Assembly: GCA_020284085.1 (NCBI GenBank)
Contig: JACEVL010000426.1
Location: forward strand, 1,082,501-1,146,500
DNA: 64,000 bases
Source: Aporrectodea caliginosa
Taxonomy: Eukaryota; Annelida; Clitellata; Crassiclitellata; Lumbricidae
Reading direction: 5' to 3'
Shown here: one piece after another, positions 36,802 through 49,100 of the stretch
Position numbering within the stretch: position 1 is the first letter of the stretch
Layout: each line of letters opens with the position of its first letter
The notes under the pieces: generated by a model
Told to the model about the DNA's origin: nothing
Databases searched by the model: none
Seen by the model: the letters and a program-made list of their open reading frames with translations, nothing else
Program-made: the position numbers and the translations under genes

Positions 36802-37610
36802 ATCGGCTACAGTGAGAACAGTTCTAAGACAATGTATTTAATTGGTGTAACTATATCATAGCTTTTAACTTATTGTTCAAGAGTCGTAACATCCAAGCGT
36901 TAACAAATCACTCCACTTGCTATCTGCCATCGGCGGCCATTGTTGTTTTTCTTGACGCAGAACAATTCCTTTGGCGCTATTACATCCGTTTGACTTAATT
37001 CGTCAAAATCGGCTGCGTAGATAAATTTTGTTTTAACAGTCAGAAATAAATAAATATCAGTCTTTGTTTCACAAAACAATGGTATCACACAACGAGAACA
37101 ATATGAAAAACACATCAGGACAGTAGACGTGCCTGTATTATTATACTAAAGAGTTTAGCATCACAAAAGCTCGATCGGTTTAAGGTGTTTGAGAGGAGCA
37201 AGTCAATTCTACAAGACGCAGTCATTCGAGAAACATTTCTAGATAAATCGCAGTCTTCTCGTTAACCAGCAGTTTTTAATAAATAATAATCTTCGTTTAA
37301 TTTAATCATGTTCATGTACGAAATGCGGTAAGCTTACCGATCGATTAAATTAAACAGAATTTGAAATTTTTCATAATAGCCTAGCTAATATTAAATTAAT
37401 ATTCATTGTAGATCTGCGGAACAGCTTATATTTCATACAGGAGGAAAGATAACAGTGGGCACTGTCCAGATGCAACAAAAAGATTCAATAAATTTTGTAG
37501 TATTTTCTACACAATGAACTAACTGATTTTAAAGAATTTCATACGCATCTTATTATTATTATATTCGTTTTATTGGTAACAAAAACTGATAGTCACACCG
37601 CCATCAGGTA
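36802..37610. other. MED4 upstream flank, no further gene recognised
   Basis: Should contain the MED4 promoter and 5' untranslated region. I see no clear TATA box or initiator that I would defend. The minus-strand frame at 36900-37115 has no recognised domain. Confidence 0.4.
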
Positions 37611-38868
37611 GGGTGGGTGATGGGAAAGTGGGACAGGCCACTATAGTGGGACAGCTAAGCTAGTGAGGCTTACATGCGTATTATGTCCAATACATCCAAA
37701 ATTTAAAAATACATAGTCTATGGCAATATACGCGACGTCATTAATATGTGCGTACACACGTTTTATTGCAAGTGTTTAAAGGCCTTTGGTTGTGCGTGTA
37801 ACATTCGATTTTCGAAAATTAGTGAATTTGCGGTATTCATAATTTTGATACCATTAACTTGCTAAGGCCCTTGTCGACACTAACGATCAATAATTATATT
37901 GAATGCAATTTATGTTGAAATATACTGACGAAATGAACTACCAGCAACGGTTTTTATCACCAAATGTCAACATGCATTTACGAAGCCTGCTGGTGTATAG
38001 GTGTCCCACTTTAGTGAAAGCTGTGTTGTCAAAGTGGGACAGCGATCTGCTGCTAAAGTGGGACAGCCTATTCCAGCTGAACTAAGCATAGCCTACGTGT
38101 TGATAGGCCTGTTGAATAATATAAGCCTATATAAATCCTCGATTACGATTACGTTGATTGTTTTAGATGGGAAGAGTGCTTGATAAAAGGCATGACTAAG
38201 AAAAACAAGGGGGGAGAGAACTTCAATGGCCCTACTTCTAATGGAAGCAAAGTAAAGAGACAGAAGAAAGAAAATGAAGTGACAGCTAAGCCGAAAAACA
38301 AGAAAGCAAAAAAGAAAGCTGGGACCGACTATAGGCCTACAAATGAGCCCTCCACTTGCTACGAGTGTTACAGTAGTGTTGTCGAGAACAGTAAAGCCGA
38401 CAAGAAACTCGCACAGTCTTGGATACAATGCAGCCGCTGTTTTCTGTGGTGCCACGAGCCATGTGGGGAGATAAATGGAATTTTAGATGATGATGATTTT
38501 TGTGTGCTCTCTGTGCGCAACAACTTACCTTCTAGCCTCAAGTTATCATTGACTATCTTTTTGTATGTTAACTAGGCCTATAGGCCTTTAAGTTTTGATG
38601 CTCATAGAGCCTATCAGTGTTGGACCACTTTAGTAGCAATAGTGGACCACTTTACCGTTTTCCGAAGAAAATATAGATTGTCGTGCCTTCCTAAGCAACA
38701 TCAAGTTTGTGGACCACTTTAATAGCTATTTTGCCCCACTTTAGCAGCTCCTGGAATCAGACACAGTCTAATCTGTCTGTATATGCATTTAGTTTGGTCT
38801 GTTTTAATATATCGACTCCACGACTGCACGTCATTCCGTTAAGTGTCCCACTTACCCATCACTCACCC
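37611..38868 (+). mobile_element. pogo-like DNA transposon remnant
   Basis: Terminal repeats begin gggtgggtgatgggaaagtg on the left and match the inverse of the right end with two mismatches, over about 26 bp; a TA dinucleotide flanks each end. Many copies of AAAGTGGGACA or TGTCCCACTTT and the related GGACCACTTTA lie near both ends (37630-38070, 38610-38760). One ORF remnant is present (38180-38575). TA duplication plus this ORF suggest the pogo branch of Tc1/mariner. Confidence 0.75.
38180..38575 (+). pseudogene. Transposase C-terminal remnant with PHD-like Zn motif
   Basis: A Lys-rich basic stretch is followed by CYECYSSVVENSKADKKLAQ and SWIQCSRCFLWCHEPCGEI. The C-x2-C ... W-I-Q-C-x2-C-x3-W-x-H-x2-C spacing is the PHD-like zinc-binding tail that I associate with pogo/jerky-type DDE transposases. 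The first base triplets and the catalytic domain are absent, so only the C-terminal part remains. It could also be an unrelated PHD-like host exon, but its place inside the TIRs argues against that. Confidence 0.6.
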
Positions 38869-39905
38869 TACATTGCAATTTAACAAAAGTTATGAATGAA
38901 TGCTAAGCAAGATTGTACCATATACCATAACAAGAAGCCAATGTTAGAGCGACAATAAGGCAACAAATTGTTATCAACTATTACCTGATGAATTGTTAAG
39001 TTAATTGAGATAGTAACGTGGGATGAGTAATTTATCAGCATTAGTGGTTTGAGGATGGCTTTTTATACAGGACTCGTGAGATAAAAAGTTTATCATCTTT
39101 AGTGGGCAACACAAAGTTGTGAGGGCGTGCAGACTTAAATATATGCAGACTTAAATTTCAATTACTTAATTAATTGGCTGCAAACAGAAAACAACCCATA
39201 TATTTAAGCTTATCCACATAATAGATATTTACGCCATAACTGACATTATTGTTCTTATAGGCTACAATGTCATATTGCGCAACAGTGAGCCAGCTGTAGC
39301 CTAAATACAGATCGAGGCAAAAAACAATTTGTTTCTAAATGAAAATAAAACAAAGATTTTCCTATTTCTGATCATAAAACTCATAGAAATGGCATAAAAC
39401 CGTTCAAATTAATCAGATGCATAAATGAAATTAACTAGAACAGTAGAACCGTAGAATGTCATGTAACGAAATTAACGAAGACGATTATAACATTGCAAAG
39501 AGAGTTGAAGAGACGACATTTTTGGCAGTTATAATTTCAAAATTAGTTTGTAAAAAATCAAAAAGCCAAATTTTGCGGTTTTCTGGGGTTTTTTTTGTTA
39601 AAAAAACAATTCTTTAACAGTCCATAAAAATAATCTTGAAATTCATAGTTCATTCAGAGCATTTATATAGCGCCTCTTCAAGAAGCTACTCAGAAGCGAA
39701 ATAATGACGGAAATTTCTGCTTAGAACGTGACGATCCCTGTCTACCTCAATTTTGTGTGAGTAATGAATTCTTTTTATTCATTCTATTATTTTTAAAATA
39801 ATGTTAAAGCTAAATTTAGCTCTCAACAGTGTTTTAAAATTTGAAAGATTTTAAATGAAGGAGCCACAAAACGTGTAGACGTTCGTCTGTAAGGCTTAAC
39901 CGGAA
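38869..39905. other. No gene recognised; retroposon-tail fragment
   Basis: AT-rich. At 39655-39695 catttatatagcgcctcttc reads, on the minus strand, as the LINE/SINE 3' tail. Confidence 0.45.
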
Positions 39906-39995
39906 ATGTCTAGTTCTGCCAGTGATGTGTGCGATTTAAATGCCGACGACGGAGACAATAAAGAGGGAGAGATGCCGCCGCAGCCACCGGCATAA
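39906..39995 (+). other. Small ORF upstream of CCNC (possible uORF)
   Basis: An ATG-initiated 29-codon ORF, acidic in the middle (NADDGDNKEGE) and Pro-rich at the end, closing with TAA 87 bp before the CCNC start codon and in another frame (the intervening distance is a multiple of three but the stop closes it). It is preceded by an ETS-like accggaaat. If transcription starts upstream it would be an upstream ORF repressing or tuning cyclin C translation. Its reality is untested. Confidence 0.35.
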
Positions 39996-40082
39996 AGAGA
40001 CCTTCTCATTTATTATGAAATACTCTAATTCGAAAAGTTCATAAAGTCCGCTGGTGTCAGATTTTCTGCGATACTTGAGCAG

Positions 40083-40114
40083 ATGGCTGCAAATTTCTGG
40101 CTCAGTAGCCACTA
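40083..40114 (+). CDS. CCNC: CCNC coding exon 1
   Basis: ATG in the context gcagATGG; encodes MAANFWLSSH plus the TA of a Tyr codon completed by exon 2. Donor TA|GTTAGT. The match to the family's N-terminal MAGNFW(Q)SSH is what fixes this start. Intron 1 is 2.9 kb. Confidence 0.9.
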
Positions 40115-43100
40115 GTTAGTATTTTGAATTACGTATGTTGCAACGAGCTAACACACCCAGTTGTCAGACTGCGAAATTCCTTTTACGCAGTCTTTCAAAA
40201 ATCGGTTTATAAACTCTGTAAAAAATAATCGAATTGGCTGTTAAAGAATTTACTGTGTTTATGATGATTTACATTCTCCGTTTTTAATTCTAAATCGGCG
40301 TTTGAACAATATCCGCATCGCATCCGCATCGAAAACATCACCGTATCATTCTATCTTTAAATCATTCCGTTGACTAAGAATTCCTGAACGCGCTAATTCA
40401 AAAGTTTTTCTGTAACGTATGATTCAATGCAATACTCTTAGAGCATATATTTTTGCCAACATTTGACCACCCGATCACCCTGCTGTGCTTGGTCATCCTT
40501 CCACATCACTCCTGCCCGTCCCATAATTAGTTCTCTTAAATTTGCTAACCAATCTCTATTCCAAACTGCACCTCAACTAATCTGTCTCTACTCCTGAATT
40601 CTGCAAATTTTTCATACCTTGACTCATCTTGTCAGTCACCCACCATCACATCTTAAGTTCCACTATCATGTTCTTTACTTGTTTTCGTTGGATTAATGCA
40701 GTGCTTGTGAATCAGCTGGAGCCCTGTGCTTGGTTTCAAAATAGGACATTAGTAATGTTTGAAATTAGGATTTGGATTGCAAGTTGGCCACGAGTGCATG
40801 CTGAATTGTGTAAATGCAGTCTCCCCATGGCTGAGACTTTGTCACTCTGAGTATCTGTACAGCGTAGAGCTGTACCAATATGGCTTTTTGCTGAATATGC
40901 CGATACAGCATATAGCCGATTATTAAATAGCTGATACCGATTATGAGACCGATTATTTCATTGTTTAGTGAAAATGTTCTGTTCCAAAACATAAGCCCTA
41001 TATTGCAATGAGATTATACCTATATTTTATTTTGTTTAAGTTGTTTTTGAAGATATTTATTTTTTGCAATTATTCCTTCTCTTCAATATTATGTCAATCG
41101 TTTAATAAAAAGTTTAAAAAATTAAATTGACGTACAATAATAATTATTGTACATTCGTAGAGATTTTGAAACAAAACTTTTTTCTTAAAAGTTTCATTAC
41201 TGATGAGTCTACCCGTTCTCTGACGTCGTTGAATTTGTGCCAATTTTTCTGTTTGAAATGATTATTGTGCAAAAATAAATAAGTTAATATTGTTATTTCA
41301 GCATTTTTGTGGGCCGCAGCGGGATGTCAGTAGAATAGGTGCCTCTAGGTGGATAACGTGCCACCAGCAGTGTTTCCGTTAGAGTCCAAAAAGAGGACGT
41401 ATTTACGCCCTGACCTAGAATTTCTTTGGATGTAGCTCATTTCTTTTGGCTATCACACTGAAAAATTTGGATGTTTTGGATGTTTTTTACGGACGTAAAA
41501 ACGGCCATTTGGACGTTAACAAAAACAGTGGCCGCCAGTACATGGACATGGTATTGCTAAATCATCTGGTGTGTGGCGAGCCGCCAAAACTAAGAAGTTT
41601 GTTTACAGATTAACCGATTATTGCTGCCGATGCCCGATTATACCGATTGTCCTAATAATATATAATTGGCCTGATAACGCGTATGGCCGTTTAATTGGTA
41701 CAGCTCTAGTGTAGCGTCACCTGCAGGATTTTAGTTGTGTATGCACAACAAGCATGAGACCACAGGTAGGCTGGAGCCCAGGGATGAAGTGAGTGAAGTC
41801 AATGGCAAGCGAAGCGAGTTACTGGTGATTAGTGAGGTATGGGGGAGTTTCGCCAATGCTTTTTGCTGCATTTAGGGTTGCATAAAGGCTATTTTGGGAT
41901 ACCTGAAACACAGGCAACTAAAATAAATTGAATGTCACTTTCCATACAAACATGGGTCAGACAGTTTAACCAAATGTAACGTGTTTTTTATGTTACTTGG
42001 TTTGGTCTGTACAAAGTAGCCTATGCCCACTTATTGTTTTTGCCAGTAAGTGAGGCTTATAGTTAGCTCTTGTGTTATCTTTTTCAAATGCCGGAGCAAT
42101 TCGGCGATGGCCACTTCTGTCAAAATCCTTCAAAATTTGTGTAGTGTTTATCTCCGCATCCTAATGAATATGCATCAACGCCAGACTGCATAAGTGATCG
42201 GATGCCATCATTGAACGTAGTTGAGTCGCTTCAACGCACTGAGGCTTCTCTCAGCTGAAGCCACTTAAGTGCATAAAATCATAAATATTGTGTTCAAGTT
42301 TGGATATAGGCCTAGATCCTTCGTCATAGGCAGGCAGTCTTGACGAAGATATTTTGTTTTCATGTCCATGTCCTTCCACTTGAATTGCCAACATTCCTGT
42401 TCAAACGCAGCATTGTGTAGTGAAATAAACTTGTCATAAGTTTCTTGATTTTTTTGTCCATTGAGAATCTGTCATGAAGCGGACATTCTGAAGTAGTAGT
42501 TGTTAAGCTTGAATTCGATCATGAGCTTACAGCAGACGTGCTTGAATACGTCGATACCACTTGCCACATAACGGCAAAGGGCCTTTCCAAACAGCATTTG
42601 GCTTAAATCTATTAGTAAGCAGGTTTTGTTTTAAGGATTCGTTTTGAGATAAGTTTTGCCAGTCGGTTTCACCAATATCACACTGACTCACATTGGTTGG
42701 ACAAGGACAAATTCAATGAGGATAGTTTCTCATCTGGCTTAGAGGAAACTGTAACTGTTAGGCTTTGTGTAATGTATGTACAGTGCTTTTTTAGTAGTGA
42801 CTATTAACCGACACCTTGAGCATTATTTAACGGGCACTATAAAAGTCATATATTGTTTTAAATTATATATGTTCATTTCCTAAATTGTAAATCTTTGCAC
42901 CACCACAAAGGGTTATCCGTTTATTCCTCTGTTTTAGATGTCCAAGATACAGCATCTGAATGTGATGATTGGATTGGAGGCATTGCTGATTAGGAATTTC
43001 CATAAGTGAAACTATGTGCATTGTATTAAACTGTTGTATGATGCTTGCAGCCAGCAATGGATTTTGGATCGAGAGGAGATCTTGTGTGGTCGACAGGACG

Positions 43101-46100
43101 ACTTCAAAGTCGTATCCGAAGAGGATTACAAGAAGATTTTCATCTTTTTTGCCCAAGGTTTGTCATATCTTCAGTGTTTGTTCTTCTTTGACTTGACAAA
43201 TGGGGACCGATAGCGCATTAGATAACACACTGGCATAGAGAGCGAGAGGTACCGAGATCGAGTCCCGTTGGCGGACATGCTTTGTAGGCTGCTATTAGCG
43301 CCGTGTATTGCAAGCTGTCTGTTCTGTTAGTAGTTAAGATTTATGTCTTCTGTCATTTGTGTTCTTGTGAATTGTTTCAATTGCATAACTGTAGCCTACA
43401 CTGTAACCGGTTGCAGTTTGTCAACCGGATTGTTTCAATAAAGAATATTATTATTATTAAATTGACCATATGTTCAGCATGTTAAAAATTGTATAAATAC
43501 GTATGAAAGATAGCATGCAATGTAACAGCTTGTGGCACATCAGGTATCATTTGATGCTATTCATAGCAATTCTATTTCAGTACTGCCATTCAAATTACTG
43601 CTGAAGGTTTTCAATGAAGTAGGCCCGACTGCTGTTGTTTGCAAGGATGATTTCCATTTGCCATAACTGCGTTTCCAATGGAGAGCACACTATTGTAGAA
43701 TTACAATATGGTAATTGTGGCTAAAGAATGTAGTTTTATTCTGCTAAGGTCTGTTAGAAAACTTTAGCTTGTTACTTTCAGTGATTCAGACAATTGGAGA
43801 GTATCTGAAAATGAGGCAACAGGTCATTGCTACAGCTACCGTCTACTTTCGACGATTCTATACCAGGTTTGTACCATGTTTGCATGATTGTGTTCTATGT
43901 GGCTGGCCCTACGACCTGGAATGGGCTCCCGACAATACTTCTTCTGACACCAATAGCTCGTTCTGCCCTGTTCTTCTCTGGCCTTAAGACTGTGTTGTTC
44001 AACCGAGGTTGGGCTGGGAGTGCTTCTGAGTAGACAATCTTGAAGGGGCGCTATATAAAATTACAGTAATAATATTGATTGTATGTACTTATGGATGTAT
44101 GTTTGTATTTGGCTTTTTGTAGAGTGCGTTTCATTTAAGAACCTATCAGTAGCTCTGTGAAAATGGTCGTGTAAGGGATCTCAACAGGTTACCAATGGAG
44201 TGTATTTCTCATATATACTCCAATCCAAAATATAAGACAATTGGGGTAAACTGGCCACTAGCTCAGCAGCACAGTTTAGGAGAGATTGAAGTTGATGGAT
44301 ATGGAATTTTGTGAGGCCTGCAAAGGATGGAATTGCAGTAGTCCAGGTACATTTGGACAAAGGAATGGATTGGGACATTGCAGCTTAGACATGAGATTTT
44401 GCCATAATGGCTGCATTTGTTGTACAAGCATGACCTGCAAAATGAGTTCACATGGTCAGCCAAACCTCAGAACAATTGCTGATCTGGTTGAGATGCAACT
44501 GGAACACAACGGTCTCTGAAATATGCCAGGGCAGTGTTGTTGCACCAGTAAAGGAGGCCCATTCCACCTGGAGAATCTTGAATGTTAATTGTAACATAAT
44601 GGGACACCAGTGCTTCATGTTTCAGGACAGGTTTCAGCGTAGATTATGATATATGTTTTGACCTGTTGGCAGCACAGTTATGAGTTATGGATGGACTGGA
44701 GCTGGTGCTACTAAGACATTGACAGGCCTACCAGTTCAGAATGAAATATATGAGGGCCACTATGGCAATAAGCAACATCTTATGACCAATATTTGATGCA
44801 GCTCACAGCAGCAGGATGTGAAAAAAGAGTTCTTGTGATCAGCCTTTCAGTATCATTCAAATGTGCTTCATGCGGGCCTAAATGATGGTAGAGTTCATCA
44901 AGGGGATATAAATGATGCATGAACATCTGCTTATGTAGGCATGCTTGATGTGCCATCCAGCTCTGCCGGTAGATTGTTTGCTTTGCTAGCAGATGAGGAC
45001 ATGTCCTGAAGAAAGACAACTTACGGGAATATCACTTAATAGAGTGAGCAAACAGTCATCAATGGTACTGTCCATTTCGTAATTATCAAGCAAAGTTAGG
45101 ACAAAAAGACGACTTTTCTTTCAGCTCTGTAGTTTTTGCTTTGCAAGGTGTTAAAAATCTGTTGTTTTGTAGAAATTCTTTGAAGTCAATCGATCCCTTG
45201 CTTTTGGCTCCAACCTGTGTTCTTTTGGCATCGAAAGTAGAAGTAAGTTCAATTTAAATTGACAAATCGCCATATATTCCTTGATTGCTTGTTAAATTTT
45301 GATGTGATGCAGCCACAGTTGCCAGGTTGGTTTATTTATACGCATAACTGTATGTTAGTGGGTAATTTCTGTTTAGTGCCTTTGACTTTTATAAGTGCGA
45401 TATTATGTAAATTTCTCTAAGTTGCTTTGTATCAGGCTGCTTGGATCTGGGCATGAACTTGCAATGAGGCTCTAATTTGGATGCGAATTTAAAACTTGGT
45501 TTTCATCATGAGATGAAAAAAACCTCTCATAATGGGTTGAGAATCTTAGAATGTAGTTTTTCTGTAAAAATGCAGTGAGTTTCTAATACATGTGTATGTG
45601 TGTGTGAAATGCTTGTCTATCAAGATGCTGTATTTGGGACTCCTATGCAGAATTATCTTATAATGAGGTCATGTTATATCGAGTTTATTTTCTGTGTGAA
45701 AGGAGTTTGGCGTCCATGTCCCCAACTGTGTTTTAATATTGTAATTGTTATAATTAGGTGTGCTAAAGCAAATCTTTTGCGTGTGGCAATTCTGTAGGTA
45801 TTCTCAAAAGCACTTGCTATATCGTAATTAGTGTTATACTTAATTAAGAACACGTTCAACACGCATAGTAAGAACAGGGTTATTTAAGTCAGCAAATAAC
45901 TTTGTTTCTGCGAAGCGGTGAAAGTTCTAAATTCCAATTTCCTCTCAACTTGTGAAATTGCAGCTTTTTACCAATATGTGTAGAGTTCATAAATCAAATA
46001 TTGTAAGTGGTTAACTGCTACTTAAATTATTAGGGAGCTGCTTCCACAGGACTTACCGTTTACATCCCAGCTTATGCCAGTGCTTTCTACCAACTGCTAA

Positions 46101-49100
46101 AGTCCTTTCTGTTTGGCGTTGGTGATAGAAAAGTGTATGCAAACACCTGGTGCAAAGTTATTACATAGAAACTATGCTACAGACTTAAGCTTGTAATAAT
46201 ACAATTACAGATGAAGTGCATTTTACTGGCTAGACCACCATACCATGCATGTTTAGCAGGAATTGTGATGTATTTTTTAATAATATTTGTCTTTGGGAAA
46301 AAAATTGATTCATATGATCTGTGATTGTGTTAACAGGAATCTGGAGTCATTCATTCCTCGAAAATTGTTAATGTATGCACTCTTGTCGGTAAGCAGTCTT
46401 TTAAGTTTATGGTTGTTAAGAGGAACATTCTACAGAGGTCATATATATATGTATATACCGTATATACTCGCGTATAAGTCGAGTTTTTTTGGACAATTTT
46501 GAAAGTCCAAAGTTGGAGGGTCAACTTATACGAGGGGCAAACTAAGATCGCAAGATTTATCCATCGGTTTAACAGAATTTTAAGACGCCAAAGAGCGTTT
46601 AGGGATCGCCGAAATCCACCCGAGATCGCACGAAACGTGCAACGGAGATCAACAAAGTACCCGCCGGACAACAACATACCCATCGGATATCATATGACAC
46701 AACAGGCTCAATGAGAGACTCAACCATGAATGAAATAATATAATGTTATAAACATATGATGCTATGAAGAATAAATTTTTAGCAAAATGCTGACAAATAT
46801 TTTTAACGTGCAGAAAGTCACACAGAAATGCGAAATGAAGGTGCAATTAGTCACCAGGGAAGCGCAGTTAGATATCCAGATGCTATAAGGCCAATTTTGA
46901 TGAGAAATATTGAGTTTGAGGCGTTTCCTGAAAGAAGAAAAGGCATTTGAGCAACAGATAAACATTGGTAGTCAATTGCATTTTCTGGGGCAGCAATGCA
47001 CTGGAGCCCTTGACAATGCTAAATCGAGCCTTGACAGGCTCAAACAAAACACCCATAACCAAATATCGCAGACTATGGGGTGGGATGTATGGAAAAAATA
47101 GTAGTTGACGGTAGGTAGGTGTGCTCATGAGGGTTTTATAGGTCAGACAGGCCAGTTTAAATGTTGTTCAACAGGAGGCCAATATTCTAGCAAGGGATAA
47201 ATTTGGTAGTCGATTCCATTCCCTGGGGCAGCTACATGGAATGCACTAGGGCAGCATTTCCCAAACTGTGTATTTCGATGCCAATTTACGAAACAAAATT
47301 TTAGTACACGATGCTTAATTTTACACAGTGGGTACTAAGACTATTCACAAGTGGTTTCTGGTCTGTGACATGTCTTTGGTATGAGCAGGCCTTATGTGAC
47401 ACATTGCCCTGATGTGATAGAAACAAGATTTGCCAAGGTTTGTTATGTTGGATTGTACTGTGAGATAGCTGTCCGTAGTGACCCCAAGTGTTTTGAGAGT
47501 CTTTGATAGCAGAACAATGGTGCCAGAAAGGCCAACACTGGAACGAGATGGGAAAGAGTGCAGTCATTAGCTTGAGCCAAACATGATTGCCTCAGGCTTA
47601 TCCGGGTTTATGGCCAGACCATTGAAACAGAATCATGCATGCACCGAAGACAGACTCTCTTCAAGTGTTACGTCACCGAACTAATCCGTTGTTCACAGAG
47701 CAATGAAAGCTGAGTATCATCAGCATTCTGCTGTAATTGGGCGCCAAAGTGATTGGCTATGCGGCTGATTGGAGAAGTGAAGGTTGTAAATAATAGGGGA
47801 TAGGAGGCCAAGAACAGAGCCAAGAACGGACACCAGCAGTGCAGAAAGGTGGATGCATACTGAGTGGCATGCCTTTCTTTTGTCAATAGATGAGAAGATG
47901 TTGTATGTATGTATGTATGTATGAGCACTTGTTTAGTGCCCCTTTAAGATTTCTACTCAGAGGCGCTCCCGACTACAGCGCTGGCACTGAATCGGAGTTT
48001 CACGCCGAAGCGCATGAGCAATTGTGAGTGAAGGACTTGCCCAGGGCCGGCTTGAGGTGGATTCGAACCTGCAACCCTCCGGCTGCAAGACACCGAACAT
48101 ACCCCTACACCACCGCGCCGTAAAGGCGAGAGCAGTTTCAGTACAGTAGCCTACACAATAAACTGATTGGTAAGGACTGGAATGAGGGAATGAAGTAGTG
48201 TGTTTCTTGACCCATACAAGGACGAGACGTTCAAGAATCTTTGAAATGTTATTCAGGTTGGAAATGGGTCTAAAGTTTGACAGGCTGTCTATGTCCAGGT
48301 CAGGTTTCTTAAGTAAAGGCATGACTAAAGTAGGTTTAATACATGATGGAAAGTAGCCTCTGGCAAAAGACAAGTTGGCCAAATGAGCTATAAAGGTTAG
48401 AGAAAACATCAGAATAAGACACAAGGAGTAACAAAGGTATGAAGTCCATAATGGTCACCTCAGTGTTAACTTGCTAAAATTCCACGTACTTGGTTGCTTT
48501 CTGCTCTTACCTTTTCCATCATATTGTAGCTGATATGCACATACAATGTTGTGCTTGAATCAGCTCAAGAAATCTTTTTCGATTTTCTTGAGTTTTGGCC
48601 AGGCCCTTAGCCAGAAATAAAGAGTAGGGCGTCCAAAAGCATTCAAACTTCGAATTTGTTATCGCCCGATGCTGTGAGCGCACAAAGTTGCAAACGACTG
48701 AAGCTGTGACCTTGTCTGTACAACAATGCCTACATGAATAACCTGAATGACATTTGTGTTTTGATCACATTTATAAAAGTTTTGTTTACGTACAATAATA
48801 CAAACAACAATCTGTTAACTTCAGGTGAAGGGAGGAATGGATTATATATTATATCACATTTAACACAAACCATTTTTTCAATAATTTCTTTCAGCAACCC
48901 ATCCAATCACGTCCATGCACAATTTATGCCCATCCAAAATAATTTCCACCCGTCCTGTGGCTGGCTAAGGATCGTTTTGGCTTGTGGGTCATTTGAATGG
49001 CCATGTTCGAAACAGTATTGAGACGTTCTTGAAATTTGCTATGTGAATGATCAGACATGTAAATGCTTACTTTTGTTATGACACAAACCTTTGTCTGGGT

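Noticed and set aside
42863..43156. Minus-strand ORF of 97 codons
   Set aside because: Antisense to cyclin C exon 2.
48045..48119. A tRNA gene on the minus strand
   Set aside because: It has A- and B-box-like sequences but lacks a tRNA cloverleaf end and continues into a SINE body; it is a SINE head.
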